Below, piece after piece: positions 19,088 to 27,089 of a stretch of 64,000 nucleotides of DNA. Each line of letters begins with the position of its first letter. Within the stretch, counting starts at the first letter, position 1. The stretch lies in the NCBI RefSeq assembly GCF_031202305.1, contig NZ_CP101731.1, forward strand, positions 1,054,001 through 1,118,000, written 5' to 3'. The notes beneath the pieces were generated by a model. It was not told the origin of the DNA, searched no databases, and saw only the letters and a list, made by a program, of their open reading frames with translations. The position numbers and the translations under genes are program-made. This DNA is from Pelagibacterium sp. 26DY04 (GTDB lineage Bacteria; Pseudomonadota; Alphaproteobacteria; Rhizobiales; Devosiaceae).

Positions 19088-19506
19088 ATACCGTCATCTT
19101 CCGCACCGCCGCGCCCGTGTTGACGGCACTCATGCTGGTGTTTTCCGTGTTCGTCCTTCTGCGCGGCCACAATGAGCCCGGTGGCGGCTTTATCGGCGGG
19201 CTCATCGGCGCCTCCGGCCTTCTGATCTATGGCATCGCCATGGGCGTCGAGGCCACCCGCAAGGCCCTGCGGGTGCACCCCCTGTCTCTTGCTGGCCTGG
19301 GTGTCGTCCTGGCCGCGATTTCGGGGCTGATGTCGCTGGCGGTCGATGTTCCGTTCCTCACCGGGCTCTGGTGGATCTTCGAGGTCGACGGTTCGGAAAT
19401 CGCGCTCTCGACCCCGCTGATTTTCGACATCGGTGTCTATGCTGTCGTGGTGGGAGCCTTCGGCACCATCGGGCTGGCGCTCGAAGGCGATGAGGGAGAA
19501 GACTGA
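19084..19506 (+). CDS. mnhB: Mrp antiporter subunit B
   Basis: This 140-residue membrane protein has about four transmembrane segments. It shows the MnhB signature [13 protein letters not shown] near residue 29 and a C-terminal [12 protein letters not shown]. It is required for assembly and activity of the Mrp complex. It is coupled to mnhA by an ATGA overlap and to mnhC by a shared base (TGATG). In some rhizobia A and B are fused; here they are separate genes. Confidence 0.93.
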   Translation: MNTVIFRTAAPVLTALMLVFSVFVLLRGHNEPGGGFIGGLIGASGLLIYGIAMGVEATRKALRVHPLSLAGLGVVLAAISGLMSLAVDVPFLTGLWWIFEVDGSEIALSTPLIFDIGVYAVVVGAFGTIGLALEGDEGED

Positions 19507-19883
19507 TGGAAGTTGCGCTCGCCGGCCTCATCGGCCTGTTCTTCACCATCGCCGCCTATCTGCTGCTCTCGAAAGCCATCATCCGCATGCTGCTGGGCGT
19601 GGCCATCCTGGGCAATGGCGTCAATCTTTTGATCTTTACCGTTGGCCGTCTCACCGCCGAAGTACCCCCCATCGTTCCCGACGGCCAATACGTGCCGCTC
19701 GAAGGGTCGGCGAACCCGCTCCCCCAGGCCCTGATCCTCACCGCCATCGTGATCAGCTTTGCGCTGCTCTCGTTCCTGCTGGTGCTGGGTTATCGCGCCT
19801 ATCAGGAGCTCGATGCCGACAACACCGACAACATGCGTATCGCCGAGCCCGAAGACGCTCCGCGGCCGCCCCTGAGCTATTAG
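19506..19883 (+). CDS. mnhC: Mrp antiporter subunit C
   Basis: This 125-residue NuoK-like membrane subunit has three hydrophobic helices and a conserved LGVAILGNGVNLLIF stretch. A short acidic and proline-rich cytoplasmic tail ends the protein. Its start overlaps the mnhB stop by one base. Unlike the other junctions of this operon, its 3' end is followed by a 139-base gap with a palindromic repeat before mnhD. Confidence 0.93.
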   Translation: MEVALAGLIGLFFTIAAYLLLSKAIIRMLLGVAILGNGVNLLIFTVGRLTAEVPPIVPDGQYVPLEGSANPLPQALILTAIVISFALLSFLLVLGYRAYQELDADNTDNMRIAEPEDAPRPPLSY

Positions 19884-20010
19884 TGCGTATCCAGCAAAAG
19901 CATATCCCCGGCTTGGCCGGAGATGGAAACGGTTTTGCGGTTCGGAAACGCGACAAAACAAAGGATTAGGCCCAAGGATTTGATGCAATCAAATTCTGAA
20001 CGGCGCTAGG
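19884..20010. repeat. Family A palindromic repeat, copy 2 (mnhC-mnhD gap)
   Basis: The copy begins GCGTATCCAGCAAAAG and includes CCCCGGCTTGGCCGG, GGTTTTGCGGTTCGGAAACGCGAC and a second hairpin around AAGGATTTGATGC. The outer arms GCGTATCC and GGAAACGC pair with one mismatch. It fills the only non-overlapping junction in the Mrp operon and lies upstream of mnhD. Confidence 0.75.
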
Positions 20011-20022
20011 CAGGTTGGATAG

Positions 20023-21615
20023 ATGGCGACAGCCGGTACCTCATACGATTCCCTCGAACTCCCGCCCGCCATGATCGAGGCGGCAACCTCGGCCGCCGAT
20101 TGGGTGGTGGTCTGGCCCGTTGCCTTGGCCCTGTTCGGCGCGGGGTTCCTGGTCATGCTGCGCGGCCAGCGCGGCATTCAGCTCCCTTTCGCCGTGGCGG
20201 TGATCCTGGCGATCATGGTCTCCAATCTCTATCTCCTGGTCCGGATCTTCGAGACAGGTCCGGTGGCCATGACCATGGGCAAATGGCTGCCGCCCTTCGG
20301 CATCACCTTTGCCGCCGATATGACCAGTGCCGTCTTCGCGCTCACCGCGTCCTTCGCCGCACTGATCGTTGCCTTCTACGCTCAGACCGAATTGACCGAG
20401 CGCGGTCACCGCTTCGGGTTTTATCCCATGCTGCTCTTGCTGCTCTGCGGCGTCAGCGGCTCGTTTTTGACCGGCGACATCTTCAACCTCTATGTCTGGT
20501 TCGAGGTGATGTTGATTGCGTCCTTCGGCATGCTGATCCTGGGCGGACGCCGGCTTCAACTCGATGGCGCCATCAAATACGGCTTCCTCAACTTCCTCGC
20601 GACCACCTTTTTCCTGATCGCAATCGCCTATCTCTATGGCCTGACCGGCACGCTGAACTTTGCCGATCTGGTCGCCAAGGCCGCCGATATCCCCATCGGT
20701 CCGTTGACCGCTGTTGCGCTGCTGTTCCTCTTTGCTTTCGGCGTCAAGGCCGCCGCCTTTCCCGCCAATGCCTGGCTCCCCGCCTCCTATCATACGCCGG
20801 CGGTCTCGGTGTCGGCGATCTTTGGTGGTCTGCTCACCAAGGTCGGCGCCTATGCCGCCATCCGCATTCTCGTCATGGTCATGCCTGACGGGCACGCCAA
20901 TTTCCAATGGCTGATCGCCGTTGTCGCCTTCGCCACGCTCATCCTGGGCCCGTTGGGCGCCCTCGCGCAGGTCAATCTGCGCCGCGCCATCGGCTTCCTG
21001 GTCATTGGCGGCATCGGTGCCATCTTTGCCGGCTTCGCGCTGGGCACCATGCACGGCATCGGCGGCGCGGTCTTTTACGCCGTCCACTCGATGCTGGCCA
21101 TCACCGCGTTCTATCTCCTCGCCGGCCTGATCGAGCAGATGACCGGCACCACCGATATCCGCAAGATGGGCGGCATCTACGCCGCCAGCGCGCCGGTCTC
21201 GATCCTGTTCATTGCGATGGTGTTCATCATTTCGGGCATGCCGCCCTTCCTCGGGCTCTGGCCCAAGATACTTCTGGTGGAAGGTGGAGCGCGCGCCGAC
21301 AATTGGTGGCTGGTTTTCGCCCTGCTCGCCAATTCCTTCCTGACGCTGATCGCGGCCAGCCGGCTTTGGGCTCACATCTTCTGGCGCAATGGCCAGGAGG
21401 GCGAGCGTTCCGAACAGCCCAATCCCGATCTGCACCCCCTCGAGCGGGAAGAATCCGTCTTTGGCCTTGTGCCCACCATGGCGCTCATGGCGGTCATCGT
21501 GGTGCTGGGCCTTTTCCCCAACTGGCTGTTCAGCGCCTCGGGCATCGCGGCGCGTGATATGCTTGCGCCCGAACGCTATGTCGAAGCTGTATTCGCCGAG
21601 GTGCCGCAGCCATGA
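20023..21615 (+). CDS. mnhD: Mrp antiporter subunit D
   Basis: This 530-residue NuoN/NuoM-like membrane subunit has a central Proton_antipo_M domain. Visible marks are FNLYVWFEVMLIASFG with the membrane Glu, then KAAAFPANAWLPASYHTPAVS with the conserved Lys. With subunit A it is thought to carry ions. I use ATG 20023; an inner Met at residue 17 is possible, and the ribosome site is weak (GCAGGTTGGATAG). The stop overlaps mnhE by four bases. Confidence 0.93.
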   Translation: MATAGTSYDSLELPPAMIEAATSAADWVVVWPVALALFGAGFLVMLRGQRGIQLPFAVAVILAIMVSNLYLLVRIFETGPVAMTMGKWLPPFGITFAADMTSAVFALTASFAALIVAFYAQTELTERGHRFGFYPMLLLLLCGVSGSFLTGDIFNLYVWFEVMLIASFGMLILGGRRLQLDGAIKYGFLNFLATTFFLIAIAYLYGLTGTLNFADLVAKAADIPIGPLTAVALLFLFAFGVKAAAFPANAWLPASYHTPAVSVSAIFGGLLTKVGAYAAIRILVMVMPDGHANFQWLIAVVAFATLILGPLGALAQVNLRRAIGFLVIGGIGAIFAGFALGTMHGIGGAVFYAVHSMLAITAFYLLAGLIEQMTGTTDIRKMGGIYAASAPVSILFIAMVFIISGMPPFLGLWPKILLVEGGARADNWWLVFALLANSFLTLIAASRLWAHIFWRNGQEGERSEQPNPDLHPLEREESVFGLVPTMALMAVIVVLGLFPNWLFSASGIAARDMLAPERYVEAVFAEVPQP

Positions 21616-22091
21616 CCTTCGTTTTTCTCGTCGTCACGCTTTCGATCGTCTGGGCCGCCGTCACGGGAGGCTTCACGGTTCTCAATCTGCTGCTGGGCGC
21701 CTTTGTGGGCGCCATAGCCGCGCTTTTCATCCGTGATCGCATTGGTCGGCCGCACCTGGCCAGCCGGTTCGGCCGCATTCTCTCGCTGGCCCTGCTGTTT
21801 ATCGCCGAACTGGCGCTGGCGGCCTGGAGGGTGGCGATCCTCGTGATCTCCCCCAACATGCACAAGCGCCTTGCCCCATCGATCATTGCCTATCCTCTCA
21901 CCGTGACCAGGGACGTCGAAATCACGCTGCTCGCCAACCTCATCACGCTCACGCCGGGCACGCTTAGCGTCGACGTCTCGGAGGACCGCAGCGTGCTCTA
22001 CATCCACGTCCTGGAAATGCACGACCGCGATGAGGTCATCGCGTCAATCAAGAACGGGTTTGAGGCCCGGATCATCGAGGTATTCCAATGA
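21612..22091 (+). CDS. mnhE: Mrp antiporter subunit E
   Basis: This 159-residue protein has two or three N-terminal membrane helices and a soluble C-terminal part with [17 protein letters not shown], the MnhE signature. It is an accessory subunit of the Mrp complex. Both ends overlap neighbours by four bases (ATGA), so translation is coupled. Confidence 0.93.
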   Translation: MTFVFLVVTLSIVWAAVTGGFTVLNLLLGAFVGAIAALFIRDRIGRPHLASRFGRILSLALLFIAELALAAWRVAILVISPNMHKRLAPSIIAYPLTVTRDVEITLLANLITLTPGTLSVDVSEDRSVLYIHVLEMHDRDEVIASIKNGFEARIIEVFQ

Positions 22092-22414
22092 TCTCAGGTC
22101 CTGAGTTCCTGCATCTGGCGACAACGATATCTCTGGGGATTCTCAGTCTCGCATTACTTGTGACAATTTACCGCATCATCGTCGGTCCCAGTCTTCCCGA
22201 CCGTATTCTGGCCCTCGACATGCTCATCGCTGTGGCGATCGGCTATATCGTGGTCATCGCCTTGCGCACGGGATTCACCCTTTATCTCGATATCGCCATT
22301 GCCCTGGGGTTGGTGGGCTTTCTCTCCACCGTCGCGTTTGCCCGCTTCGTCCTGCAGCGTTGGGAGATCGATAAGATGTCGCGTGAAGACCATCTCGAGG
22401 AGGCGCGGAAATGA
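22088..22414 (+). CDS. mnhF: Mrp antiporter subunit F
   Basis: This 108-residue small membrane protein has three helices and the typical motifs [17 protein letters not shown] and [11 protein letters not shown]. It ends in a short charged cytoplasmic tail. It overlaps mnhE and mnhG by four bases each. Confidence 0.93.
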   Translation: MISGPEFLHLATTISLGILSLALLVTIYRIIVGPSLPDRILALDMLIAVAIGYIVVIALRTGFTLYLDIAIALGLVGFLSTVAFARFVLQRWEIDKMSREDHLEEARK

Positions 22415-22761
22415 TCGTCGAGGGCCTTTATTATCTTGCCGGAATCATGCTCATCGTCGGCGCGATCTTCAGCTTTCTCGCGGCTTTCGGCATCGTGCGG
22501 CTGCCCGATCTCTATACGCGGATGCACTCGGCGTCCAAGGCCGGGGCGGTCGGCTCGGGCCTGGCCTTGCTGGCCATCGCCCTGGTCAGTTTCGATGGAG
22601 CTGTGATCCTGCGCGCGCTGCTGGGCATCGTGTTCTTCATGCTCACCGCGCCCATCTCGGCGCACCTGCTTGCACGGGCCGCCTATATTGCCGGTTATCG
22701 GCCTTCGGCCGGTTTCTCTGTGGATGAACTGGAAAAAAGTGGCGAATTGCCAAGTAAATGA
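22411..22761 (+). CDS. mnhG: Mrp antiporter subunit G
   Basis: This 116-residue protein has three hydrophobic helices and the MnhG motif [19 protein letters not shown]. It is the last gene of the operon and is coupled to mnhF by an ATGA overlap. An AT-rich 139-base region follows before mucR, with no clear intrinsic terminator. Confidence 0.93.
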   Translation: MIVEGLYYLAGIMLIVGAIFSFLAAFGIVRLPDLYTRMHSASKAGAVGSGLALLAIALVSFDGAVILRALLGIVFFMLTAPISAHLLARAAYIAGYRPSAGFSVDELEKSGELPSK

Positions 22762-22900
22762 TGTTTTACCCTAAATTTTGCCAAGTTGTGCGCCAATGCT
22801 TGCAAACGGTAAAGAACAACAGTAAGTGATCCAGAATGGATCATCCGGGAATTGTCCGGAGACCGATTAATTAGCCCTCATACGCAAGAAGGGATTTGCG

Positions 22901-23323
22901 ATGACCGCTCTGGCCCCCGCCGAGAACAAGGTCGAGCTTGACCTTGTCGAATACAGTACAGATATCGTTGCGGCTTATGTAAGCCATAATGCCATTAGCC
23001 CGACTGATCTTCCGCGCCTGATCGCGGATGTCCATGCCGCCCTTAAGGCGCTGGGCACCGAAGAAGTCGCGGCGCCGGCCGAAGAAAAAAAGCCCGCTGT
23101 TCCGGTCCGCAAATCGGTGACCCCCGATTACATCGTCTGCCTGGAAGACGGTAAGAAGTTCAAGTCGCTCAAGCGGCACCTGCGCACCCACTACAATCTC
23201 TCGCCCGAAGAATACCGCGAGAAGTGGGGCCTGCCGGCCGATTATCCGATGGTTGCGCCGTCCTATTCGGCGACCCGCTCCAAGCTTGCCAAGGACAACG
23301 GGCTGGGCCGCAAGGCCGGCTGA
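22901..23323 (+). CDS. mucR: MucR/Ros family zinc-finger transcriptional regulator
   Basis: This 140-residue DNA-binding protein of the MucR/Ros family acts as a global H-NS-like silencer in alphaproteobacteria, controlling exopolysaccharide, motility and cell-cycle genes. The N-terminal half (residues 10-55) is the oligomerisation region. The finger uses Cys80, Asp83, His93 and His97 (CLEDG...KRHLRTHY), with Asp in place of the second Cys as in several MucR proteins. A basic tail with ARSKL-like sequence follows. AGAAGGG precedes the ATG. MucR proteins usually repress their own genes at AT-rich sites, and the upstream 139 bases are AT-rich. Confidence 0.93.
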   Translation: MTALAPAENKVELDLVEYSTDIVAAYVSHNAISPTDLPRLIADVHAALKALGTEEVAAPAEEKKPAVPVRKSVTPDYIVCLEDGKKFKSLKRHLRTHYNLSPEEYREKWGLPADYPMVAPSYSATRSKLAKDNGLGRKAG

Positions 23324-23352
23324 TCGGTTCTCCGCAGACTGTTGTTTTTCAG

Positions 23353-23380
23353 GGGCCGCATCCGCGGCCCTTTTCTTTTA
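23353..23380 (+). terminator. Rho-independent terminator of mucR
   Basis: GGGCCGC (23353-23359), loop ATCC, GCGGCCC (23364-23370), then TTTTCTTTTA. It lies 30 bases after the mucR stop and is the clearest intrinsic terminator in the window. Confidence 0.9.
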
Positions 23381-23461
23381 CCCAGCGCCTTGTTGTCCCC
23401 GCCCGGCAGAACTGACGTAAAATAGTCGGCCGCAACTTATCCCCGCGTCCGCACTCTCCGT

Positions 23462-23481
23462 TATAGGAATTATATCCTATA
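23462..23481. promoter_or_regulatory. TATAGGA-N6-TCCTATA palindrome before DnaA-IV-like gene
   Basis: A 7-bp inverted repeat with spacer ATTATA ends 17 bases before the ATG at 23499. It is strongly AT-rich against a GC-rich background and would overlap the -10 region or leader, so it is a good operator candidate. The protein that binds it is unknown. Confidence 0.55.
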
Positions 23482-23498
23482 TATGAGAGGGTGGTCCT

Positions 23499-23897
23499 AT
23501 GACAATCTGGATTTCCAACGCCGCACGGCATCATCGGGAGCTGCTTTCACCAGCACTGCGGCGCGATTGCCGGCTGGTGGTGCTGACGGTGGCCTCCGCG
23601 ACCGGCGTTCGCTATTGCGATTTCTTCGCCCGTTCGCGCATGCGCCTGCACACGGCCAGCGCCCGACAATTGGCCATGTATCTGTGTCACACGCTCCTGG
23701 GGCTGACGCTGACCCAGGTGGGCCAGTTCTTCGGCCGCGACCGCACCACAGTCGCCCACGCCTGCAAGCAGGTCGAGGATGGCCGCGACGAAGGCAGCCC
23801 CGCCGATGCCCGCATCCTGGCCCTTGAAGCCGAGATCACTCGGATGTGCGGTGCGGGTGTCCGCCAGGCAAGCGAGGTGCACCATGCCCATGCGTGA
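23499..23897 (+). CDS. Stand-alone DnaA domain IV-like DNA-binding protein
   Basis: The 132-residue protein carries the helix-turn-helix of DnaA domain IV without the AAA+ ATPase domain. TASARQLAMYL (residues 52-62) and FFGRDRTTVAHACKQVE (residues 78-93) match the DnaA signature that reads the DnaA box. It cannot be an initiator by itself, but it could bind DnaA boxes or related sites as a regulator or competitor. GAGAGGG precedes the ATG, and a palindrome lies just upstream. Its end overlaps the start of the DUF6456 gene, so the two are coupled. Related pairs occur in Rhizobiales; their function is not established to my knowledge. Confidence 0.85.
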   Translation: MTIWISNAARHHRELLSPALRRDCRLVVLTVASATGVRYCDFFARSRMRLHTASARQLAMYLCHTLLGLTLTQVGQFFGRDRTTVAHACKQVEDGRDEGSPADARILALEAEITRMCGAGVRQASEVHHAHA

Positions 23898-24366
23898 CCA
23901 GGAAAACGCCGCCCTGGCTCTCTTAGGACGGGGCAGGGGAAGTGAACCGGCCTATCTCGACTCGCATCATCTCGAGGCGGCCCGTCGCGTGCAGACGTTG
24001 TTCGAAAGAAGCCGATTGCGCCCGCGCACCACCGTGCATTACGGGCCGCGCGTGGGTAGCGGTGGCGGCCATGCCAACGACATCGGCGATATGGCCGTCG
24101 ACGCCCGCCGGCAGTTGGCCGGTCTCTATCGTGCCCTTCCGCCTGATTGCGCCGATCTTGTCATCGACATCTGCGGCTTTGAAAAAGGGCTGCAGGAGGT
24201 TGAGACCGAGCGCGGCTGGCCGCGTCGCAGCGCCAAGCTCGTGCTGCGCATCGCCCTGGAAGCGGCCGCCCGGCACTTCGGCCTCACCCCGATCGCCACC
24301 GGCGTTGCCACCACCCGCAGCCGCTCCTGGCTCGCCGAGGGCGCCCGCCCCAACGAGTTCGGCTAG
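23884..24366 (+). CDS. DUF6456 domain protein
   Basis: This 160-residue protein has the DUF6456 core: DARRQLAGLYRAL near residue 74, then VIDICGFEKGLQEVE and RGWPRRSAKLVLRIAL. The core looks helical, with no membrane segment. Function is unknown; in relatives the domain is often joined to a helix-turn-helix, and here the helix-turn-helix comes as a separate gene just upstream. ATG 23884 overlaps the DnaA-IV-like gene by 14 bases; ATG 23890 is an alternative. Both products probably work together in DNA binding or control. Confidence 0.78.
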   Translation: MPMRDQENAALALLGRGRGSEPAYLDSHHLEAARRVQTLFERSRLRPRTTVHYGPRVGSGGGHANDIGDMAVDARRQLAGLYRALPPDCADLVIDICGFEKGLQEVETERGWPRRSAKLVLRIALEAAARHFGLTPIATGVATTRSRSWLAEGARPNEFG

Positions 24367-24395
24367 ACCCGAACGCGATCCGGCTATCCCCCCAC

Positions 24396-24478
24396 CCCTC
24401 GTCGTCTTCGGGCTTTACCCGGAGACCCGCAAGGCGTCCGCACCCTCAGCGGAAGTGTCTCCCCGAACTCATGCAAGG
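24396..24478. repeat. Family B repeat, copy 1
   Basis: The unit has CCTCGTCGTCTTCGGGC, then ACCCGGAGACCCGC, and a tail with CTCAGCGGAAGTG. A second copy with the same order is at 30918. The central parts TTCGGGC and ACCCGGA form an imperfect hairpin. It lies between the DUF6456 gene and sufE, which are convergent. Confidence 0.7.
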
Positions 24479-24504
24479 CGCCCCGGAATGTCTCGGCAAA
24501 CGCC

Positions 24505-24942
24505 CTAGCTGGCCTGCGCCGTCGCCTGCGCATCGGCGCGCAACCGCGCCACCATTGCCGCCAGCCCGTTGGAGCGCTGCGTGGAAAGATGCTCGCGCAG
24601 CCCGATCGAATCGAGGACCGGCATGGCATCGGTCGCCGCGATATCGGCGGCGGTGCGGCCCGAATAGAGCGCCAGCACGATGGCGATCAGCCCTTTGACG
24701 ATCATCGCGTCGGAATCGCCACGGAAGGTGAGGATCGTGCCGGCATCGCCCGGCGCGCTTTCAGTCACCAGCCAAACCTGCGATGCACACCCATGCACCT
24801 TGTTGTCGGCCGACCGCTCTTCATCGGTCAGCGGAGCCAATCCCTGGCCGAGCTCGATGATGTAGCGATACCGGTCCTCCCAGTCATCGAGGAAAGAGAG
24901 GTTCTCGGCGATCTCATCAAAGGCAGGCGTCGTCTTGTTCAT
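24505..24942 (-). CDS. sufE: SufE family cysteine desulfuration protein
   Basis: SufE takes persulfide sulfur from the desulfurase SufS and passes it to the iron-sulfur scaffold. The 145-residue protein has the acceptor Cys52 in KVHGCASQVW and typical FLDDWEDRYRYIIELG and SADNKV segments. It stands apart from any suf operon here, as is common for sufE in rhizobia. The 3' end faces the family B repeat. Confidence 0.93.
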   Translation of the reverse strand: MNKTTPAFDEIAENLSFLDDWEDRYRYIIELGQGLAPLTDEERSADNKVHGCASQVWLVTESAPGDAGTILTFRGDSDAMIVKGLIAIVLALYSGRTAADIAATDAMPVLDSIGLREHLSTQRSNGLAAMVARLRADAQATAQAS

Positions 24943-24987
24943 GCCCGCTCTTTAGACCCTGCGGCGCGGCAATGAAAGGGGCAGGGG

Positions 24988-25290
24988 CTAATACGCCCAC
25001 TCGGGGCGGGGCGGGGGGAACGCCGCTGTGCCGGAAGATTGCGGTGCCGGCGTCTCGACGATCTCTACAGGCGCCGGCGCAGCGGCAACCCGCGTCAGCA
25101 CCGACCTTCCCACGGTGCATTCGAGCGTGTCGCAGCTTTCGGGCAGCAGCACTTGGCTGGCGGTCTGGGCGCCCTGGCTCACGAGCTGCTCGCCCGTCGA
25201 GCGCGCGGCTTCGCCCACGTCCATCCCCACGGTCGGCGCCATGACGATGAAGGCGGCGGAAAGCCAGAAAGCTGAGCGGATCAGGAACAT
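24988..25290 (-). CDS. DUF5330-like small membrane or secreted protein
   Basis: This 100-residue protein has an N-terminal hydrophobic stretch (MFLIRSAFWLSAAFIVMAP) that is either a signal peptide or a single membrane anchor. The rest is a short soluble part with two Cys (PESCDTLEC) and a Pro-rich tail. The start resembles DUF5330 proteins of Rhizobiales, which have no known function. It is 45 bases upstream of sufE in the same direction and may share its transcript. Confidence 0.7.
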   Translation of the reverse strand: MFLIRSAFWLSAAFIVMAPTVGMDVGEAARSTGEQLVSQGAQTASQVLLPESCDTLECTVGRSVLTRVAAAPAPVEIVETPAPQSSGTAAFPPPRPEWAY

Positions 25291-25610
25291 GCCGAATACC
25301 CTTGGTCGTCCTTTTGTTCAGGACAGCTTAGGGAAACAGCCTAGCGCTGCGATGTGAAGCATTATTGGAAAACTTGGCTAAAATTTTAAGCAAATGCCGC
25401 CGGTTCGGGCACGGTCGCGTTAAGCAACACTCTGTTTACGCTACCCCCAGAAATCGCCCTCGCGCATTGCCTGATTCCCCGCTCCCTGCTGCCAAACGCC
25501 TTGGGACTTAAGGGTGTTTTAGGGCTTGGGTGGAAGTGTGGCGCAAGCGGCGGGGAACATCTCCCCAAAGCCTGGTCACAGCGTATCGTGGCCCCAAGAG
25601 TAGAGCGTTC
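25291..25610. other. Intergenic region without gene (320 bases)
   Basis: This is the divergent promoter region between the DUF5330-like gene and the histidine kinase gene. It is locally AT-rich at 25365-25395 (AAAATTTTAAGC). The kinase frame stays open through 25530-25610, so an earlier GTG start at 25530 cannot be excluded. I found no other gene, repeat or clear operator. Confidence 0.6.
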
Positions 25611-27089
25611 ATGCGTAATCCGTTTGCAGTTTTGAGTGTCGCGAGCCAGTGGGCGCTATCGGGACGTCCGGCCGATGGTGCGGGCGACGCACGCCGCAAA
25701 CGCATCACACTTGTCCTGGCCGCCGCGCTTGCTCTGGCCGCTCCCTTGTCCATCGGCCTGTTGCTCGGCGCCGGCCTGGTTCCGCTCATTTGTGCCATCG
25801 CTACCACCCTTGCCATTGCCGCGCTCGTCGCCATCCGCTTTGGCATGTTCGCGACCCCGCCGCGCAACCAGACGCAAAGCCTCGCCGCCTTGGCCGAAAC
25901 CATGTTCGGCGCGGTGATCCGCTACGATGCGGAGGGCGTACCCGCTTTCGTTTCCGCCTCAGCGGGCAAATTGCTCGGTTGCCGCCGCTTCGAACTCGAT
26001 GGCTCCGGCCTTTTCGAGCGCGTCCACGTCATGGATCGGCCGGCCTATCGCAAGGCTATTTCCGATGCCGCCAACGGTGCCGCGCCGGCAACGATCGAGC
26101 TGCGCCTGCGCCGCGATACCGCCGAGCCGGGCGCTAGCGCGCGCTATCTCTGGATCGAACTTTCGCTCGCCCCACTGCTCGTCGCCCCCGAGGCGTCCGC
26201 GCCTTGCGAAGTGCTGGGCGTCCTGCGTGATATCAGCGCCCGCAAGGATGCCGAGCGCCAGCTCGAAACCGCCCGCAAGCAGGCCGAGGATGCCTCGCAA
26301 GCCAAGTCGCGGTTCCTCGCCACCATCGGGCACGAGTTGCGCACCCCGCTCAATGCCATCGTCGGCTTTTCCGACATGATGTCCGAAGGCATTGGCGGCA
26401 CGCTTTCGCCCACCCATGCCGAATACGCCGGCCATATCAGCCGCAGCGGGCATCACCTGCTCGACGTGGTCAACATGCTGCTCGATATGTCCAAGATCGA
26501 AGCGGGCAAGTTCGAGGTCCAGGCCGAACTCTTCGCCCCCCATGACCTGATCGAACCCTGTCTGCAGATGGTGGAAAAGCTTGGCCGGGATCGGGCGATC
26601 ACCATCGAAACCGCCATCCCCGAGCGGCTGCCCCAGATCGTGGGCGACGAGCGCGCCTGCCGTCAGATTCTCATCAACCTGCTGTCCAACGCCGTCAAAT
26701 TCAGCCACGATGGCGCCAGTGTCTCCCTTTCTCTCAAGCGCCAGGGCCGGATGCTCAACATTTCGGTCACCGATTCGGGCATAGGCATGCATCGTGAGAC
26801 GGTCGAGCGCATCGGCGAACCGTTCCTCCAGGCCCAGGACACCCTGTCGCGGCGCTATGAGGGGACCGGGCTGGGCCTCTCGATCGTGAAGGGCCTGGTG
26901 TCCCTGCATGAAGGGCGGCTGGAAGTGGTCTCCGAACCGGGCGTGGGCACCACGGTCAGCGTGCTGCTGCCCATCGATGGTCCCTCGCGCGCCATGCGCA
27001 CGGCGACCATCGAGCACCTCTACAAGACCAGGCGTGACAGCGACGAAGAAAAATGGCTCGAAGACGAAAGAAGAAGCGTAGCACAATGA
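25611..27089 (+). CDS. PAS-containing membrane sensor histidine kinase (PleC/DivJ-like HisKA)
   Basis: The 492-residue kinase has two membrane helices (about residues 33-76), a PAS-like sensor domain (about 88-215), a HisKA domain with His241 (GHELRTPLNAIVGFSDMM), and an ATPase domain with NLLSNAVKFS, DSGIGM and GTGLGLSIVKG. The HisKA motif is of the type seen in alphaproteobacterial PleC/DivJ/PdhS kinases, which act on DivK-like regulators. No response regulator gene is adjacent, so it is an orphan. ATG 25611 has only a weak ribosome site; GTG 25530 is possible. The 3' end overlaps the peptidoglycan-binding gene by 37 bases. Confidence 0.87.
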   Translation: MRNPFAVLSVASQWALSGRPADGAGDARRKRITLVLAAALALAAPLSIGLLLGAGLVPLICAIATTLAIAALVAIRFGMFATPPRNQTQSLAALAETMFGAVIRYDAEGVPAFVSASAGKLLGCRRFELDGSGLFERVHVMDRPAYRKAISDAANGAAPATIELRLRRDTAEPGASARYLWIELSLAPLLVAPEASAPCEVLGVLRDISARKDAERQLETARKQAEDASQAKSRFLATIGHELRTPLNAIVGFSDMMSEGIGGTLSPTHAEYAGHISRSGHHLLDVVNMLLDMSKIEAGKFEVQAELFAPHDLIEPCLQMVEKLGRDRAITIETAIPERLPQIVGDERACRQILINLLSNAVKFSHDGASVSLSLKRQGRMLNISVTDSGIGMHRETVERIGEPFLQAQDTLSRRYEGTGLGLSIVKGLVSLHEGRLEVVSEPGVGTTVSVLLPIDGPSRAMRTATIEHLYKTRRDSDEEKWLEDERRSVAQ

